A stretch of 64,000 nucleotides of DNA from Anaeramoeba flamelloides (taxonomy: Eukaryota > Metamonada > Anaeramoebidae), in contig JANTQA010000032.1 in the NCBI GenBank assembly GCA_027625915.1, positions 6,324,001 to 6,388,000 of the forward strand. Reading direction: 5' to 3'. Below the pieces are notes generated by a model. It was given only the letters and a program-made list of their open reading frames with translations, had not been told where the DNA came from and did not search any database. This document shows positions 11,698 to 24,109 of the stretch, piece by piece. The first letter of the stretch is position 1, and the number at the start of each line of letters is the position of its first letter. The position numbers were made by a program, and so were the translations under genes.

Positions 11698-14133
11698 TTA
11701 ATATTTTCTAATTACTTGAATCAATTTGGAAGAAATTTTGGAAGCGACATCTACTGATCTGAAAGTAGGTATTCCTGCCACATTTAAGGCCTTAACGAAT
11801 GGTGCATAAAGGGGGCCTGATTCAATGACGACAACGAATGGCTTTTCTGGCATATCTTTTTTAATTTGGATCAATCTGTTTAAGAGGCTACCCTTTTGGT
11901 GCATTTCGTGTTCGAAGGTCTTAAGGGCTTCAGTTTCTGGTACCGCTGACAAAATACCGAAATGTACGTTAGGGTCTGATAATACTGTTCGAATAATTTG
12001 GTCGTAGCCCTTGTCTGAGACCATTGGTGTAAGATCCAAAATGGTATCGATGTCTACGATGGATCCGATTCGAAAGTCCTTATAGTCCTGTTGTAATTGC
12101 TTCATGGTCCTTGTGCTCCACTCGGGCAATTGAAGGACGTGTTTGGACTCGTCTGTGATTATGTGGTCTGCAATACCGCATTTCTCAAAGCCTGCGTTCG
12201 AGAGTGCGCCAATACCGATTTTTTTATTTTTTGGGACCTTTCTGAGGGGCTTGACCCAATCGTTGGCTCGTGTTGTGGTGATTAAAAGTTCATTGAATTC
12301 TTCAAAGCCGTCTGCAACGATGGCCCCTGCGTGTTCAAGTAGTGTTTTAAACATACCGTAATCGCCGGCAATGGCAGCTGTGTGGCCCTTGGCGGCGTCG
12401 GCGCCCTCCTTGGTTCTGCCGGCCTTATAGACGGTTACAAATTTGCCCATCCTCGTTGCCTTTCTCACCAATTTCATCAAGCGGATCCCGTCGCCTTTAT
12501 TGAGCCCCTCAATGTAGAGGCCAAAGGAGGTCAGGTGTGGTGAGTCGATCAGGTGCTCAAGGTAGTCGGCAATTGACAGGTCCATCTGGTTCCCCACCGA
12601 AATGGAAACGGATGGGTAGACCAAGTCGGCCAAATCGGAAATCCTTGAGAGCATGAAGGCACCCGATTGGCAAAGTAAGCACGCGTTGTCATTGCCCTTG
12701 CCGGTGGACGACGATTTTGAGGTGAAAACGGTTTCAACGCCAGAGATCATTTTTTGGTCCAGTTTCGACCAGTATTGGTTACAAACATTGCCAACGGTAT
12801 TGGGCCCATTGATCACGGGCCTTTTGATCAAATTGGAATTGAGTTTCCTTAATCTCTTTTCCAATTCAACCTGCATATGCTTTCCCTTTTCTGTTTCGCC
12901 AAACCCGCCGGAAATGATGGACATGGATTCTGAAACGTGATAGTCCAAGCACTGCTCGACTAATGGGCCCGCGTGCTTTGCTGGGACGCCAATTAGCATC
13001 AAATCGATGGGGTTTCCCTGGGTTGCCCTCGACAGTTCCTTGACAGAGGGGTAGCAATTAATTCCGTTGATCGTCTTTGCCTTTGGGTGCAACAAATAGA
13101 CGTTTTCCTTTTTGATCCCCTTTTGGAGCATTTTGCGCAAGATGATGTTTCCGGGGTTCTTTTCGTTTGTGGTCGATGCGCCGGCAATGGCGATGGACTG
13201 TGGGCACAGCATATTTTTGATTTTGCTGAGGGGCTTGATGCTTTCTGTGATCTGGTAATCAAGATCCGCGTCCTTCTTTCTTACCCTGAGGACACCGTCC
13301 AACGCGAGCAATTCACCCTCGTGACAAACAGCTGGGTTGACTTCAATTTCGTCGATGATCAGATTCGTCTTGGGGTTGTATGCACTAAAGGTCTCGATCA
13401 GTGTGCTGAATCCTTCCAATACCGCAAGCAACTTCTCATGTCTTAGCTTGGGTTTGACGCCCCTGACTCTGCCTTCTAACAGCTCAGTTACTGGGAGACT
13501 CTGTAGCTTGTCTGAAAAGCTAGCGTTGTCAAAAAGAACTGGAATAAACATTTGTGAGTTGCCGGGCTTCATAATTTCCTTCATGTACTCGATCGTTGTG
13601 CCCCCTAATCCGAAGGCGACACTTGGCCCAAAGAAGTCGTCCTGGTACGCAGAGATCAATAACTCGCCAGATAAGGACTTTTCGATCTTGGATTGCTCAA
13701 CAAACAAGACGCCCTCCAAGGTGTACCCCTTCATTGCAGAAAACCGTTCGTCAAATTTCTTCACGATTTGGCCCATCATTTGTGGTTCAATATTGAACTC
13801 TAAGGCTCCCAAGTCCGTTTTGTGAATTACAAGTCTCCCCTTAGGATCAGTCAAGACACCCTTGGCAACAACCTTCTCGCAATTTTTTAAGTCGTTGGAT
13901 TGTGGGACTTGGTACTTTTGTTTTTTGACAGAATGGTAGTATCTCAATGGTGTTGGGACCTTTAAGACATCCAACAAATCATAAACCTCGTGCTCGGCTA
14001 ATAGCCCACCTGGCCTTGTAGTGCCCGGCATTAAATGTCTTTCAATAGTGTTGATTAATTTGCTTAATCCAAAGTTTCGAACTACCTTTGTTTTTGTGTA
14101 GCTTTTGGTTAGATTATAAAAAGATTTTAACAT
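11698..14133 (-). CDS. ADP-forming acetyl-CoA synthetase (acetate--CoA ligase, ADP-forming), ATP-grasp-first fusion, 811 aa
   Basis: This enzyme family converts acyl-CoA + ADP + Pi to acid + CoA + ATP, the ATP-yielding end of acetate fermentation in anaerobes. Residues ~35-285 match the ATP-grasp (beta) half, with IHKTDLGAL around His104 and IDEIEVNP at ~260. Residues ~305-400 are the CoA-binding Rossmann half (SIAIAGASTTNEKNPGNI, LIGVPAKHAGPLVEQ). Residues ~435-811 are the succinyl-CoA-ligase-like part (NGPNTVGNV, LLCQSGAF). His584 in KGHTAAIAGDY is the expected phosphohistidine. In the Giardia and Entamoeba enzymes I know, the CoA-binding half comes first, so the order here is swapped. The N-terminus (MLKSFYNLTKSYTKTKVVRN) is basic, has no acidic residue for 30 positions and could be an organelle presequence. 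It is intronless and clearly richer in G+C than the rest of the window, which fits lateral acquisition or strong expression bias. Confidence 0.93.
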   Translation of the reverse strand: MLKSFYNLTKSYTKTKVVRNFGLSKLINTIERHLMPGTTRPGGLLAEHEVYDLLDVLKVPTPLRYYHSVKKQKYQVPQSNDLKNCEKVVAKGVLTDPKGRLVIHKTDLGALEFNIEPQMMGQIVKKFDERFSAMKGYTLEGVLFVEQSKIEKSLSGELLISAYQDDFFGPSVAFGLGGTTIEYMKEIMKPGNSQMFIPVLFDNASFSDKLQSLPVTELLEGRVRGVKPKLRHEKLLAVLEGFSTLIETFSAYNPKTNLIIDEIEVNPAVCHEGELLALDGVLRVRKKDADLDYQITESIKPLSKIKNMLCPQSIAIAGASTTNEKNPGNIILRKMLQKGIKKENVYLLHPKAKTINGINCYPSVKELSRATQGNPIDLMLIGVPAKHAGPLVEQCLDYHVSESMSIISGGFGETEKGKHMQVELEKRLRKLNSNLIKRPVINGPNTVGNVCNQYWSKLDQKMISGVETVFTSKSSSTGKGNDNACLLCQSGAFMLSRISDLADLVYPSVSISVGNQMDLSIADYLEHLIDSPHLTSFGLYIEGLNKGDGIRLMKLVRKATRMGKFVTVYKAGRTKEGADAAKGHTAAIAGDYGMFKTLLEHAGAIVADGFEEFNELLITTTRANDWVKPLRKVPKNKKIGIGALSNAGFEKCGIADHIITDESKHVLQLPEWSTRTMKQLQQDYKDFRIGSIVDIDTILDLTPMVSDKGYDQIIRTVLSDPNVHFGILSAVPETEALKTFEHEMHQKGSLLNRLIQIKKDMPEKPFVVVIESGPLYAPFVKALNVAGIPTFRSVDVASKISSKLIQVIRKY

Positions 14134-15117
14134 CGTTTTTTTTTTCTTCTTTTTTTGTGAAGACTTTTCTTGATAAAATTTGATTAAAAAGAAAAAAAAT
14201 GTTTAGCAAATTTGTTTGAGATTCCTTATTTTAAAGGTTTAAACACTAATCAGAAGAAGAAGTTTGTTATTCAGTTTAATTGGTTGTTGATCGATGCCAT
14301 TGGAGAACTTATAATTTAAAGTAAACTTTTAAAAGAAATCAACGTTTTTTTAAATCTGAGATATTGATCATTCTAGTTGGTTAAAAAGAGAACGTACATA
14401 AAAACTATTCTTCCTTTGGAATGTCCCAAGGTTCATTTTTTTAAAGCAGAAAAAAATTAGAAAATCTCAATTCAAATTATTTTTAATTTTTTGATTTTTT
14501 GACGTAAAATAGATTTTATTTAAATTTTATTAATCGTAATGTCTAAAGAAAAACCGCCTTCTTCTTTCCCAACAACTAATAGAAAAAACTTTGTGATCTA
14601 TTAATTCTAAATAAAAAATACATTTTATTGTTTTAATTCCACAAATAGATTAGTTCAAAAAGGAAAAAAAAAACTTTTTTAATTTCTCCAAATTACAATG
14701 GGATTATAGAAATCAAAATTCAAGATAGAAAGGTTTTATTTTAATTTAACTTTTGGAGGTGGTGGTTTTTTTTACTTCTAATTTTGAATAACCAATGGTT
14801 TTGAGAGATAACAACAAAATTTTGGATGTAAAAGGATATAAAATTTTCAATTGCAAATCCAAATCCTTTTAACTTGAAATTAATCAGTTCAACATTGTAA
14901 CACATACTGAGACAAACAAAAAAAAATGGGGTTTCAAGGAAGTATGGTTTTCTGATCTTGAGATGGCGTTTTTGACAACTTTGAATTTGTTTTTTTGGGT
15001 GCCCAAAATAAAAATCATCCAATTCTGGAAAAAATGATCAGCATTGTTTTTAATTGCGAACCATAATAGAGCCTGGAAAAGAATGGTAAGATCATTTAAT
15101 AAAAGAATAAACAAATA

Positions 15118-15400
15118 AATAAAGAAAAAATGAAGGGTTCAATACAATAATAGTTTTTTTTAATACTATCTTTTAGGTATGGGTTTTTCTTTGATTGATC
15201 AATTATAAAAAATTTGTTCAAAAAAAAATCACTTATTTTAGAGATCTCCAAAATACATAAAGAATTTCGATATAAAAGTAGATTTAAATTGTGTTTGTTG
15301 GTTAGACTGAAAATAATATAATGGATTAATATTAGAAGTTAATTTGATTTTTTTTTTTTTTTTAATTGATTTTACTTTTCGTTTTCAGGTTCTATTAAGC
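15118..15400. repeat. Inverted-repeat arm (right), partner at 4523-4800
   Basis: Reverse complement of 4523-4800 at roughly 80% identity by eye, with small indels in homopolymers. Confidence 0.75.
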
Positions 15401-17172
15401 CCCCCCCCCCAATTAAAAGCCACGTTGAACTTTTTTTCCCAAACTATATATTGAATTTAAAAGGTCCTTGAAGAGACTCCATTTTAAATCAATAAAGTGT
15501 TGAACTATCAAACTCAATAGCAAAATATTATTTTTTGAACCCCTATAGATGTCAACTAAAAAAAGTATTAAAGTGAACAAATGACTTAAATAGTTAATTA
15601 TTAACTTTGATCTTATTTCTTTCAAAAATAATTGAGAAAAATACAAAATATATAGATTTTTTATATTTATCTTCAAGTATTAGAATTATCTAATAAATAA
15701 TATTAAATATTTTGTGAAGATGTGTCCAAATTATATTTTATTATAATAATTAAACACTGGTTGAGTAAAAAAAATTGTAATATAAATAACAATTAGATTA
15801 ATTTAAAAAAAAGGTTTGATAATATATACACTTTAGGAAGATATTATTTTTGAAAAAAAAATATCAATTTGGTTTTAATTGTAAAACATATTTAAATATT
15901 CTCATTTTCGAAATATTTAATAATGTCTTTTTTTATTCATTATAAAACAAATAACACAGCCAAAAATTAAGTTGATTATTTTCATTAAAATAGAATTAAA
16001 AACATCAAATATAACAAAAATATATACAATTTTCCCAATTGGATTTTTCATTGTAAAAATTATCAAAATCAATTTTTTCGCTTTTTTGATATTGTGATTT
16101 CACCATTCATTGGGAGTTGGTTTTCAGATGCTAAAAATGGGTACCAATCGGGTTATAGGAATTTCAGTATCATATATCAACATTAATAGGGTAAAAATAA
16201 GTATTAAAATAATTCAAAAATTTTCCTTTTCACTGCAATATGACAATTTACACTGATTTTGTATTTTTTTTTAAGAATAGCAAAATTGCTTTTATTTTTG
16301 AATTATATTTCTAAATCCCATTCCAAAATTTCGTATACATCAAAAATTAAAAATATTCGAAACAATATCAATCTATTGTATTTTTTAAAAAATGGAATAT
16401 TAAATCATATTTAAGTTACTCTAATATTAATTTTTTTATATGTAATAATTTCCATCTAAATAAAAGAAAAACATTAAATAAAAAAAATACAAATAGATTT
16501 CCAAAATGATGTAAAGGTTTTAATAAAAAATTACAATTGTAAATTTTTTCAAGTTTCAGCAACAATTATTTTTTGATCAAATGATAAGATATCATCAACT
16601 AATTATAACTAGTTTTTCTATTTAAAAAGACCAATACTAAACTTTCATCAATATAGAAATAAAAATTCCTGATTTATATGAATAGATTAAGCAACTATAG
16701 AAAGAAAACCATAATAAAACAGAAAAGACAATATTTAAAAAATTGTGTGTAAAATTAAAACTATTTCGAAATTGGATGTTAAGTGTACTATTGTTATTCT
16801 TTCAAATGTTTTTACTAAAACAAAAATTTTGGAATTTAGTTTGTTATTTGGACAATAAATAATAATAATGAACATTTGATTTTAGTTTCTTTTACAAAGA
16901 TACAGTTTTGAAAAAATGATTGAAATTTAAGTTGGTAATTTATTTATTGGGTACCATTCAATATTATATATATATATATGTGTGTGTGTGTTATATGTTG
17001 TGTGAACTAAAAATCTAAAATAAAAATATTTTTTATAACCAATGTTACAATAATCAAATGAAATTTTAATATATTTAACTTTCAAATACCAATGAATAAC
17101 AATGATAAAATGGAGGAAGATTAATATCACCAACCATTGAATTCTTATTTATCCCAAAAAAATCCATTATTA

Positions 17173-17365
17173 CAATAAGTACCATTTTTAAGGCACAAAC
17201 TTTAAACAAAATTTAACGCAAAAAAAAATCTCAAATTAAGGTACAAAATTTGTAATATTTTTTTTTGAAATTTATTTTACGAGAATCTAAATTTTGTACC
17301 TTAATTTGAGATTTTTATTGTACCTTAAATTTCATTGCAGTTTGTACCTTAAAGTGGATACGCTG
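17173..17365. mobile_element. Palindromic TA-flanked MITE (CAGT family), copy 1
   Basis: Nearly the whole 193 bp is one imperfect palindrome, flanked by TA on both sides. It carries the family blocks TTAAGGCACAAAC, CTCAAATTAAGGTACAAAAT and their inverted partners. The outermost bases have drifted from the family end CAGTCAGTTCCAC. Confidence 0.75.
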
Positions 17366-18299
17366 TAATAATTGTTTAATAAAAAAAATAATGTATATTT
17401 TTTTTTTTTGAAAATTAAGGAAAATATGAGATTATTCACTTCAAACTATTGATTCTATTAATCTAAAAAAATTACAATGAAATTGTATTAAATTTACTTT
17501 TTATAATCACAAAATCATATCATAATGAAAAAAAAATAATAAAATATAACTAAAAGTTTGAGATGGGTAAAAAGGGCAACAAAAATTAAAAGGGTTTATT
17601 TTTCATCATGTAGATAAATTTTTATTTTAAAATGGGCTATTGGGTGTGATGTAAATTTGAATAGTTACCAAAAGTGAACTATAATTTTTTGTATATAGGC
17701 ATTAACAATCAATATATATATAATATTAGTTATGATATTTTTTTTTGGATATCATGAAATAAATAACCATTTGTAACAAAATAATATTATTTTAAGCACA
17801 AATTCAACCAGAGATAAATAAAAAAAAGGTGGGTGAATATATTAAAAGTCCAATTCTACCCAAATACACAAAATATTTTCCTTGGTTTAAATTTGAAAAC
17901 AATAATCAAATCAAATCTGAATTAAAAAATTCAATAAATCAATAGAATGAAGTCATTAAGACGGATCTTTGAACAAAACATTTACTTATTTATTTTTTTT
18001 TTTCAGATTATTTTGGCAGTATTTGTCAAATTGTATTTTGATTGTTTGAAATAATTCCTTTGTATATCGGTGAATTTTTTTAAGAAATGATAAATTGTGA
18101 TATTTGAAAATCTTTCAATTTTCAAGACGATTAAGATTGTTATTGAACAAGGTATCTGAAATAGTATGCTAACTTTTGGCAAATATGATTTTTTTAACTA
18201 AACCATCCATTCAAAAGTATTATAAGAAATGATAACGATGCGCTCTCTAATTATTGTGTTGTTTTTATATACAATTCCTTCTTAGGAAATGTTTTTTTT

Positions 18300-20987
18300 G
18301 AAAAAAAATGTCTAAAAATGTTTATTTTTGGGTGAAAATTAGTGTAAGTATAATTCTTGAAATACATGGGATAATTATTTTTTTCTCCAAATCAAAGTTT
18401 TAATCATAATACCCAAAATTATTCGATTTTTCGAATTTTTAGAATGATAAAATTTTAAATTTAATAAATAATAATATTAAAAAGATTCGATTTGAATCAA
18501 TTTTTTCTTCATTCTCTAATTGTTAAAGTCCCTTTTAGCAATAATGTTTCAAAAATATCAATAATTTATTATATTCTGATTCCCTCGGAACAAAAAAAAG
18601 AATTTTTTGAGATTTTACTCCATTCTTTTAAATTCTGGATAATTAACCACCCCCCTGATTTCTAAATTCTTGTTTAGAAATTTTAATAAAATATAAGATA
18701 ATGCTCAATTCTTTTGAATTCTGGAAAACCTAAAGACCAGTTTCTATGGTTTTTTTTTTATAATTTAAATATTAAACTTAAATTTTATTTAATTTTCTGT
18801 TTATTTCTTGAAAACTTAACGTGTGTGCCCTGGGGTGTTTTCAAGTGGATATGTATATTACTTTAATAAAAAAAAAACTAACTGCTATAAGAGGGGACTA
18901 ATTTCCACTCTTCAAATAAAAATAAAAACGAATTTTTTATTTTTTATAAAAACTGTATTCAAAAAATAAATTCTATTGATTCCATTTCAAAGAAAAATAA
19001 TTTTATAATCAGTAATAAACTTAAAAACATCAGAATTGACTAAATTATGATGAAAACTAAAATCACAAGTAGAAAAACCACAAATATTTAATTTTATTAA
19101 GAAATATTAAAGTAATTTTTAAAAAAAAAATATTAATTATAAAATTGTGAGAATGATGTGATTCCATGAAAAACCGAATGTAAACAAGAAATAGGTTGAG
19201 ATAAATCATTAAAATAAAAAAAAATCATTTGATTCCATGGAATCAAAAAAAGAATTCTTTTGGGTCTTTTTCAAAAAAAGAATCAAAATGTTAACTCTGT
19301 TGTAATTAAATTAATATATGTATAATTCCTTAAATTCAAAGCTCAATTGAAAGTTTTTCTTTAAACCAAAATTGTAATTTTTAATAATGATTAACTAAAA
19401 AATAAATAAAAACAAAATGATACAAAAAAAAAAATGAAAAAAGATAAAAAAAATGAGTAAAAAAGCTGAAAGAGATCTTTATTATTCTGAATTTAAGAAG
19501 TTGAATTTTCTTCAAAAAGATATTTTGAGTAAAATTTTTTTTATTAAAAATAAAAAAAAAAATGTTTTCAAAATTTTGGCGTTCAAAGTGAAAAATTATT
19601 CAAATTAAAATTTTTAATGATTTTTTTTTTGTAAAAAAAAGTAAGAAAATTTATTGAATTATTAGTCATTAAATTTAATCTTCATCTTCTATTTTGGTAA
19701 ATTATATAAAGAAATATTAATCAAAAAAAGTCAAAGAAACGAAAGAAAGGTAAGAATGATATTAGCAAATAGAAATGATAAAATAAAATAAAATAAAATA
19801 AAAAAAAAGTTAAAACAAACCTTCGTCTTCGTCGTCTTCATCATCTTCGTCGTCGTATTCATCATCATCGTCATCGTCTTCGAATTCAGAAGTCCAGAGA
19901 GTGAGATTTTCTCTTAAAAGTTGCATGATAAGAGTTGAATCTTTGTATGAGTTCTCTGTAAGATCATCGATTTCAGCGATTGCGTCATCAAAGGCTTGTT
20001 TGGCAAGATGACAGGCTCTGTCTGGAGAGTTAAGGATTTCGTAATAAAAGACAGAAAAGTTTAATGCAAGTCCAAGTCTGATTGGGTGTGTTGTGGCAAG
20101 TTCAGAGTTGGCAATTTCAGATGCGTTTTTGTAAGCCAATAAACTTTGTTCAGATGCCTTTTCTCTTTTTTCTCCACTTGTAAATTCGGCAAAATATCTG
20201 TAATAGTCTCCTTTCCTTTTGGTATTTTTTTTTTTTTTTTTTTTTTTAATGGTTTTTTAGATTTTTAATGGAAAGTTTAAAATTTTCGAACAGAGAGAAA
20301 AAAACAATTTAAAAAAAAAAAAGAAAAGAACAAAAATCAAACATTTTGTAATAAAAGGCTTTGCTTTCTCCACTGGAAGCTTTTTTGATCAAGTGTTCAT
20401 CAATAATCTTGAAGATTCCATCACAAATTTTTTCAAGTTCGTTTTCGATTTTGACACGGAGTTCTGTGATCTTCTTGACACCTTCTTCGTTGTTTTCCTT
20501 GGTTTCTTCTTTTTCAAGGATTGACGATAAGATTCTCCATGATGCTCTTCTTGAACCAATCAAGTTTTTAAAGGCAACAGATAAGAGGTTTCTTTCTTCG
20601 ATGTTTAATTCAACATCAGCACTGGCTACTTCTTTGATGGCTTCAACCATTTCTTTTCATTTGAATAGAGTTTGGGTTTGTTTTTAGTTTGCGTTTGCGT
20701 TTGATGAAAAAAAAATTATTTGTTGGAAATAAAAAAGAAAAGGTAAAAAGAAAAAAAAGAAAAAAAAGTAAAAAAAAGTAAAAAAAATTAATTATTTATT
20801 TGTAAAACAAAAAAAAAAAAAGTTCAAATTTTGGAAAAACAAGTTTTTTGTTCTTTGAATTAGATCCCTAAAAATAAAAAGGAAAAAAAAAAATATTTTT
20901 AAAAATTATTTATTACCTTCATATCTTTCTGCTTGTTCGCAGACCTTTGCTTGGTATACTAAAAGTTCACGTTTTTTTTCTTCCATT
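18300..20987 (-). repeat. Left arm of inverted 14-3-3 duplication
   Basis: Inverted match to about 39453-41830. From mid-intron 1 (about 20720) through the stop codon to about 19215 the arms are almost identical apart from homopolymer lengths. Beyond 19215, out to about 18300, they are still alignable but clearly diverged. Upstream of the start codon no similarity is visible. Confidence 0.85.
19675..20986 (-). CDS. 14-3-3 family protein, copy 1 (262 aa, four exons)
   Basis: Exons 20986-20917, 20652-20343, 20215-19821 and 19688-19675. All introns are GT-AG and the phases agree. 14-3-3 proteins are dimeric cytosolic adaptors that bind phosphoserine/threonine motifs. Diagnostic blocks are [35 protein letters not shown] and [11 protein letters not shown]. 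The phosphopeptide pocket residues are present (Lys52, Arg59, Arg133 and Tyr134, equivalent to K49, R56, R127 and Y128 of human zeta). The tail is an extended Asp/Glu run ending EDED. It differs from the copy at 39454 at residue 5 (Lys instead of Gln), and exons 2-4 encode the same sequence as far as I can read. Start chosen because MEEK leads directly into the N-terminal 14-3-3 helix ([12 protein letters not shown]). The two genes are head-to-head, 18.5 kb apart. Confidence 0.95.
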
Positions 20988-22564
20988 CTTGATAATATTG
21001 TTTTAAAAATGATTTTTAGAAATAGTTAAAACGAAAAAAATGAAATAAAATTGATTGTTTTGAGAATTGAAAAGTTGAATATTTATTATTGGCTTGTCAA
21101 AAAATTGAAGTATAAATCTTCTGGCCAAGATGGTTGTTTGATAAAAAGCCATATTACAACCTAAATTGAGAGAGAATAATACAATTTATAATATAAGGAC
21201 ATTTAATATCAGAAGGACAAAATTATCTTTTTTATAATCATTTTTTTATTAAAAATTTGATTTAAAATATAAATATATACATTTTTCAATAAAAAATCAT
21301 GTAATAAATCTTTCGGATTGTTTTTGAGTTGGAAGGGTTTCTTTTCAACTATTTAATCTAAAATTAAATCAACAACTTGGCGATACTTTTTTTCATATTT
21401 TAAAGAATTGATAACAAAAACAAGATATTAAATATATAAAAAATTATTATAACACAATAAATCATTTTTTGTTTCAATTTTAAAAGATTAGTCATCACAT
21501 TTAAAACAACTTTTAATGAAAATTTAAGGTTATTCTTGCTTGAATGACATCATAATATAATTATAACCAATTTATCTGAAAATGAAGAATGATTATTGTT
21601 TATTTACTTTTTCACTCAATACTATTTTATAAACTATGAAAAACATTAATAAAGTCGAAAAATCATCGAATTAGATTTTTCATTGAGTACCCGTGCTCTA
21701 TCAAAGAACTGATTACCAAACACACCTCATAGGTTAATTATTTTCATAACGATCTTGATAGGAAAAAATTTTTCTGAATAAATCTTATACCCACTCTCTG
21801 AAGACTCAGACAATTCTTAATTATAAATATAATTGTTTTAATACCAATCCAAAAATAAAAAATAAAAGAAAAAAAAACCTAATATCCCGAAAATAACATA
21901 TTTTTTTGAAATTTAAGGGGCTAGTTTATATTTGGATTTATTGATAATAAAAGTTTGTTTTAATTGAAAGCGAATAAAAGTGGTGCAATAGAGTTCTGGC
22001 AATTCTATATAATATATTATATCTATTATTGAAAATAAATTATTCTGTTTTTTGAGAAACGGTAACAGTTAAAAAATGGTAAAACTAGTTTTTGGTTTAA
22101 ATTCGTTTTTTAAATGTAAAAATTGAAACCAAAATAATATTATAATGGTATTTGATAATTAATATTTAGAGCCACCAAAAAGTAAATATTTTTTAAATTT
22201 GTTAATTTCAAGGATTATCTCAATAATTATTTGCATAAAAAGGCTAAAAATGATTATTTCCCCCGTTTTTATTGGAGATAGATGCATTTCTAATCTGTTT
22301 TGAAGACGTAAACATATTTAGTAAAATTAATCACTGTGTTATTTATTTAATTTTTTAAGTTCTAATTTTTTGTTGGGATAATCTACAATTCCAAGAAATT
22401 TTAAGAATGATGACTTTCAACTTTGAATCATGAAGATTGATGACATAAATTTTAAATTTATCCTGGAATATATTCTTATTTATGAATTTTTGGGTGTTTC
22501 ATTGATGGAATTATCATTTTTAATTGAAAAGATCAACTTATTTCTTATTTGACTAATTTTAAAA

Positions 22565-22770
22565 TGCTATGTGAACCAAGGTGTAACTAATGCGATCTGT
22601 CTTAAATATTAGCAGATGGTAATTTATGGTAATCTATGTTTACTATAATACCCTGACTGGTGCAATTCCATTTTTACATTCAGTGTGGATCCGTGACTTT
22701 GGAGTACTATAGAGAACAATTATGTGTTTCACTATCCCAATGTGAGTAAGAATTTAGTATAATCCTTGTT
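22565..22770. other. Unassigned higher-complexity island
   Basis: About 200 bp with clearly more balanced base composition than its flanks (for example CCCTGACTGGTGCAATTCC and GTGTGGATCCGTGAC). One frame reads LTGAIPFLHSVWIRDFGVL before a stop. It could be a gene relic or an unrecognised RNA. I match it to neither spliceosomal RNAs nor tRNA. Confidence 0.25.
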
Positions 22771-23039
22771 TAAAATACTGTTCTTTCAATCCTTGGAAGG
22801 GTCAATAGTTGTTGTATTGTGTTTTTATGTTTCATTATGTAAAATCTATTGATTTTATGGATAAAATGAAAATCCAAGAAAAGTTAAAGAGTATTTTTTA
22901 TATTGGAAAATAAAAAGAAAATATTTTAAAGTTTTTTATTGTTTATTTATTTATTTTGAGAAAGGAGTAATCAAATAAAATTTACTAAATAAAAAGGAGA
23001 AGAAGAAAAATAATTAAAATATCAAAATAAAAAAATATT

Positions 23040-23470
23040 ATATCCTTCACATGACCAAATTAAAAACTATCCACGTTCTGAAACAGGAGGGGTAAAAACC
23101 CGATAGAAAGATTATTTATAATTAGATTCCACAAACTGTGATTAATAAATTGGTATTCCACGACTCCGAAAAGTGGGGGCACTATGTACCCGAATTTGTA
23201 TATTTTTTTACTATTTTAGGAATTTTTTATTTTCAATTTTTTTATTTTCATTTTTTCTTTATTACCTTAAGTTTTCTAACCATTAGAGCTTTGATGAAAA
23301 ATTCTCTACAAGAACAATAAATTTCGTAATTTTGATTAACCAGATTAAGGTGCTTTTGAGTATTTTTTCTAAGAATTACATTTTTATATGAGTTTTTTTC
23401 TAAAATTTTTGCTATTTTTTTTTCCATTTGATTCTGATAAATTTATATCTTTCACAATTCCAAATAAAGT
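23040..23470. repeat. Dispersed repeat copy (partner 54290-54700)
   Basis: Same orientation as 54290-54700. Shared blocks include TAAAAACCCGATAGAAAGAT, TTTTCTAACCATTAGAGCT and an ACTATTTTAGGAATTTTTT tract. On the minus strand one frame from an ATG near 23427 reads 59 codons (CSCREFFIKALMVRKLK near the end). The partner preserves the local wording but not one continuous frame, so a decayed coding segment is possible. Confidence 0.6.
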
Positions 23471-23966
23471 TTTTTATTGTTTCTCAAATTAAAAAAAAGG
23501 CAGATGGTTTTTTCTAGGGTATTATTCAAATTTAGTAAAATCTTTAAATCTACTCAATTATTTAAAATTCTGAAAAAAAAATAACAAACTGTAGTTTCTT
23601 TTTGATTTACAAATACAAATGATATTATTATTTTATTAAATATTTTAATAATCTTTCTTCAGCTCTTTTTTTTTTTATTTTGGTAAATTTTTGTTATTTA
23701 CCCTTTTCCCTGAATTAAAAAAACAAATAAATGGTAGAAATTTCACCTAGATTATCTTTTTTTCGATTCTGAAATATTTTTTTTATCCAGGTTCCATAAT
23801 TTACATAATATAACTAATAATATAAAAAAGGGCTAAAAAATAAATAAATATTATAACTTGTATAATAATTTTTGTGAACTATATTTATATAAAAAAGAGG
23901 AGGGTGTATAATAAAGTGATTTTTTTTCAATTTATTATTCCAAGACCGATAATAAATGATGTGTTT

Positions 23967-24001
<35 letters not shown>

Positions 24002-24109
24002 TTAACTTTCACATAAATCTAGGTTTTAATTAAGTAAATCAATTATCACTAATACTACGTGTTACTTCACATTATTTTTATAACCATATCATCTGTGTTC
24101 GAATATTTA

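Larger units (their letters stand above)
14134..19674. other. Gene-free stretch with repeat remnants
   Basis: Holds weak minus-strand open frames at 14741-15114 with no recognisable motif, the right arm of the 4523-4800 inverted repeat, a poly-C run near 15402, a palindromic MITE (17173-17365), short palindromic repeats near 18610-18750, and the 3' part of the inverted 14-3-3 duplication (from about 18300). No gene is supported. Confidence 0.55.

Noticed and set aside
12097-13825. Plus-strand open frames across the acetyl-CoA synthetase
   Set aside because: Shadows of the minus-strand gene, a consequence of its higher G+C.
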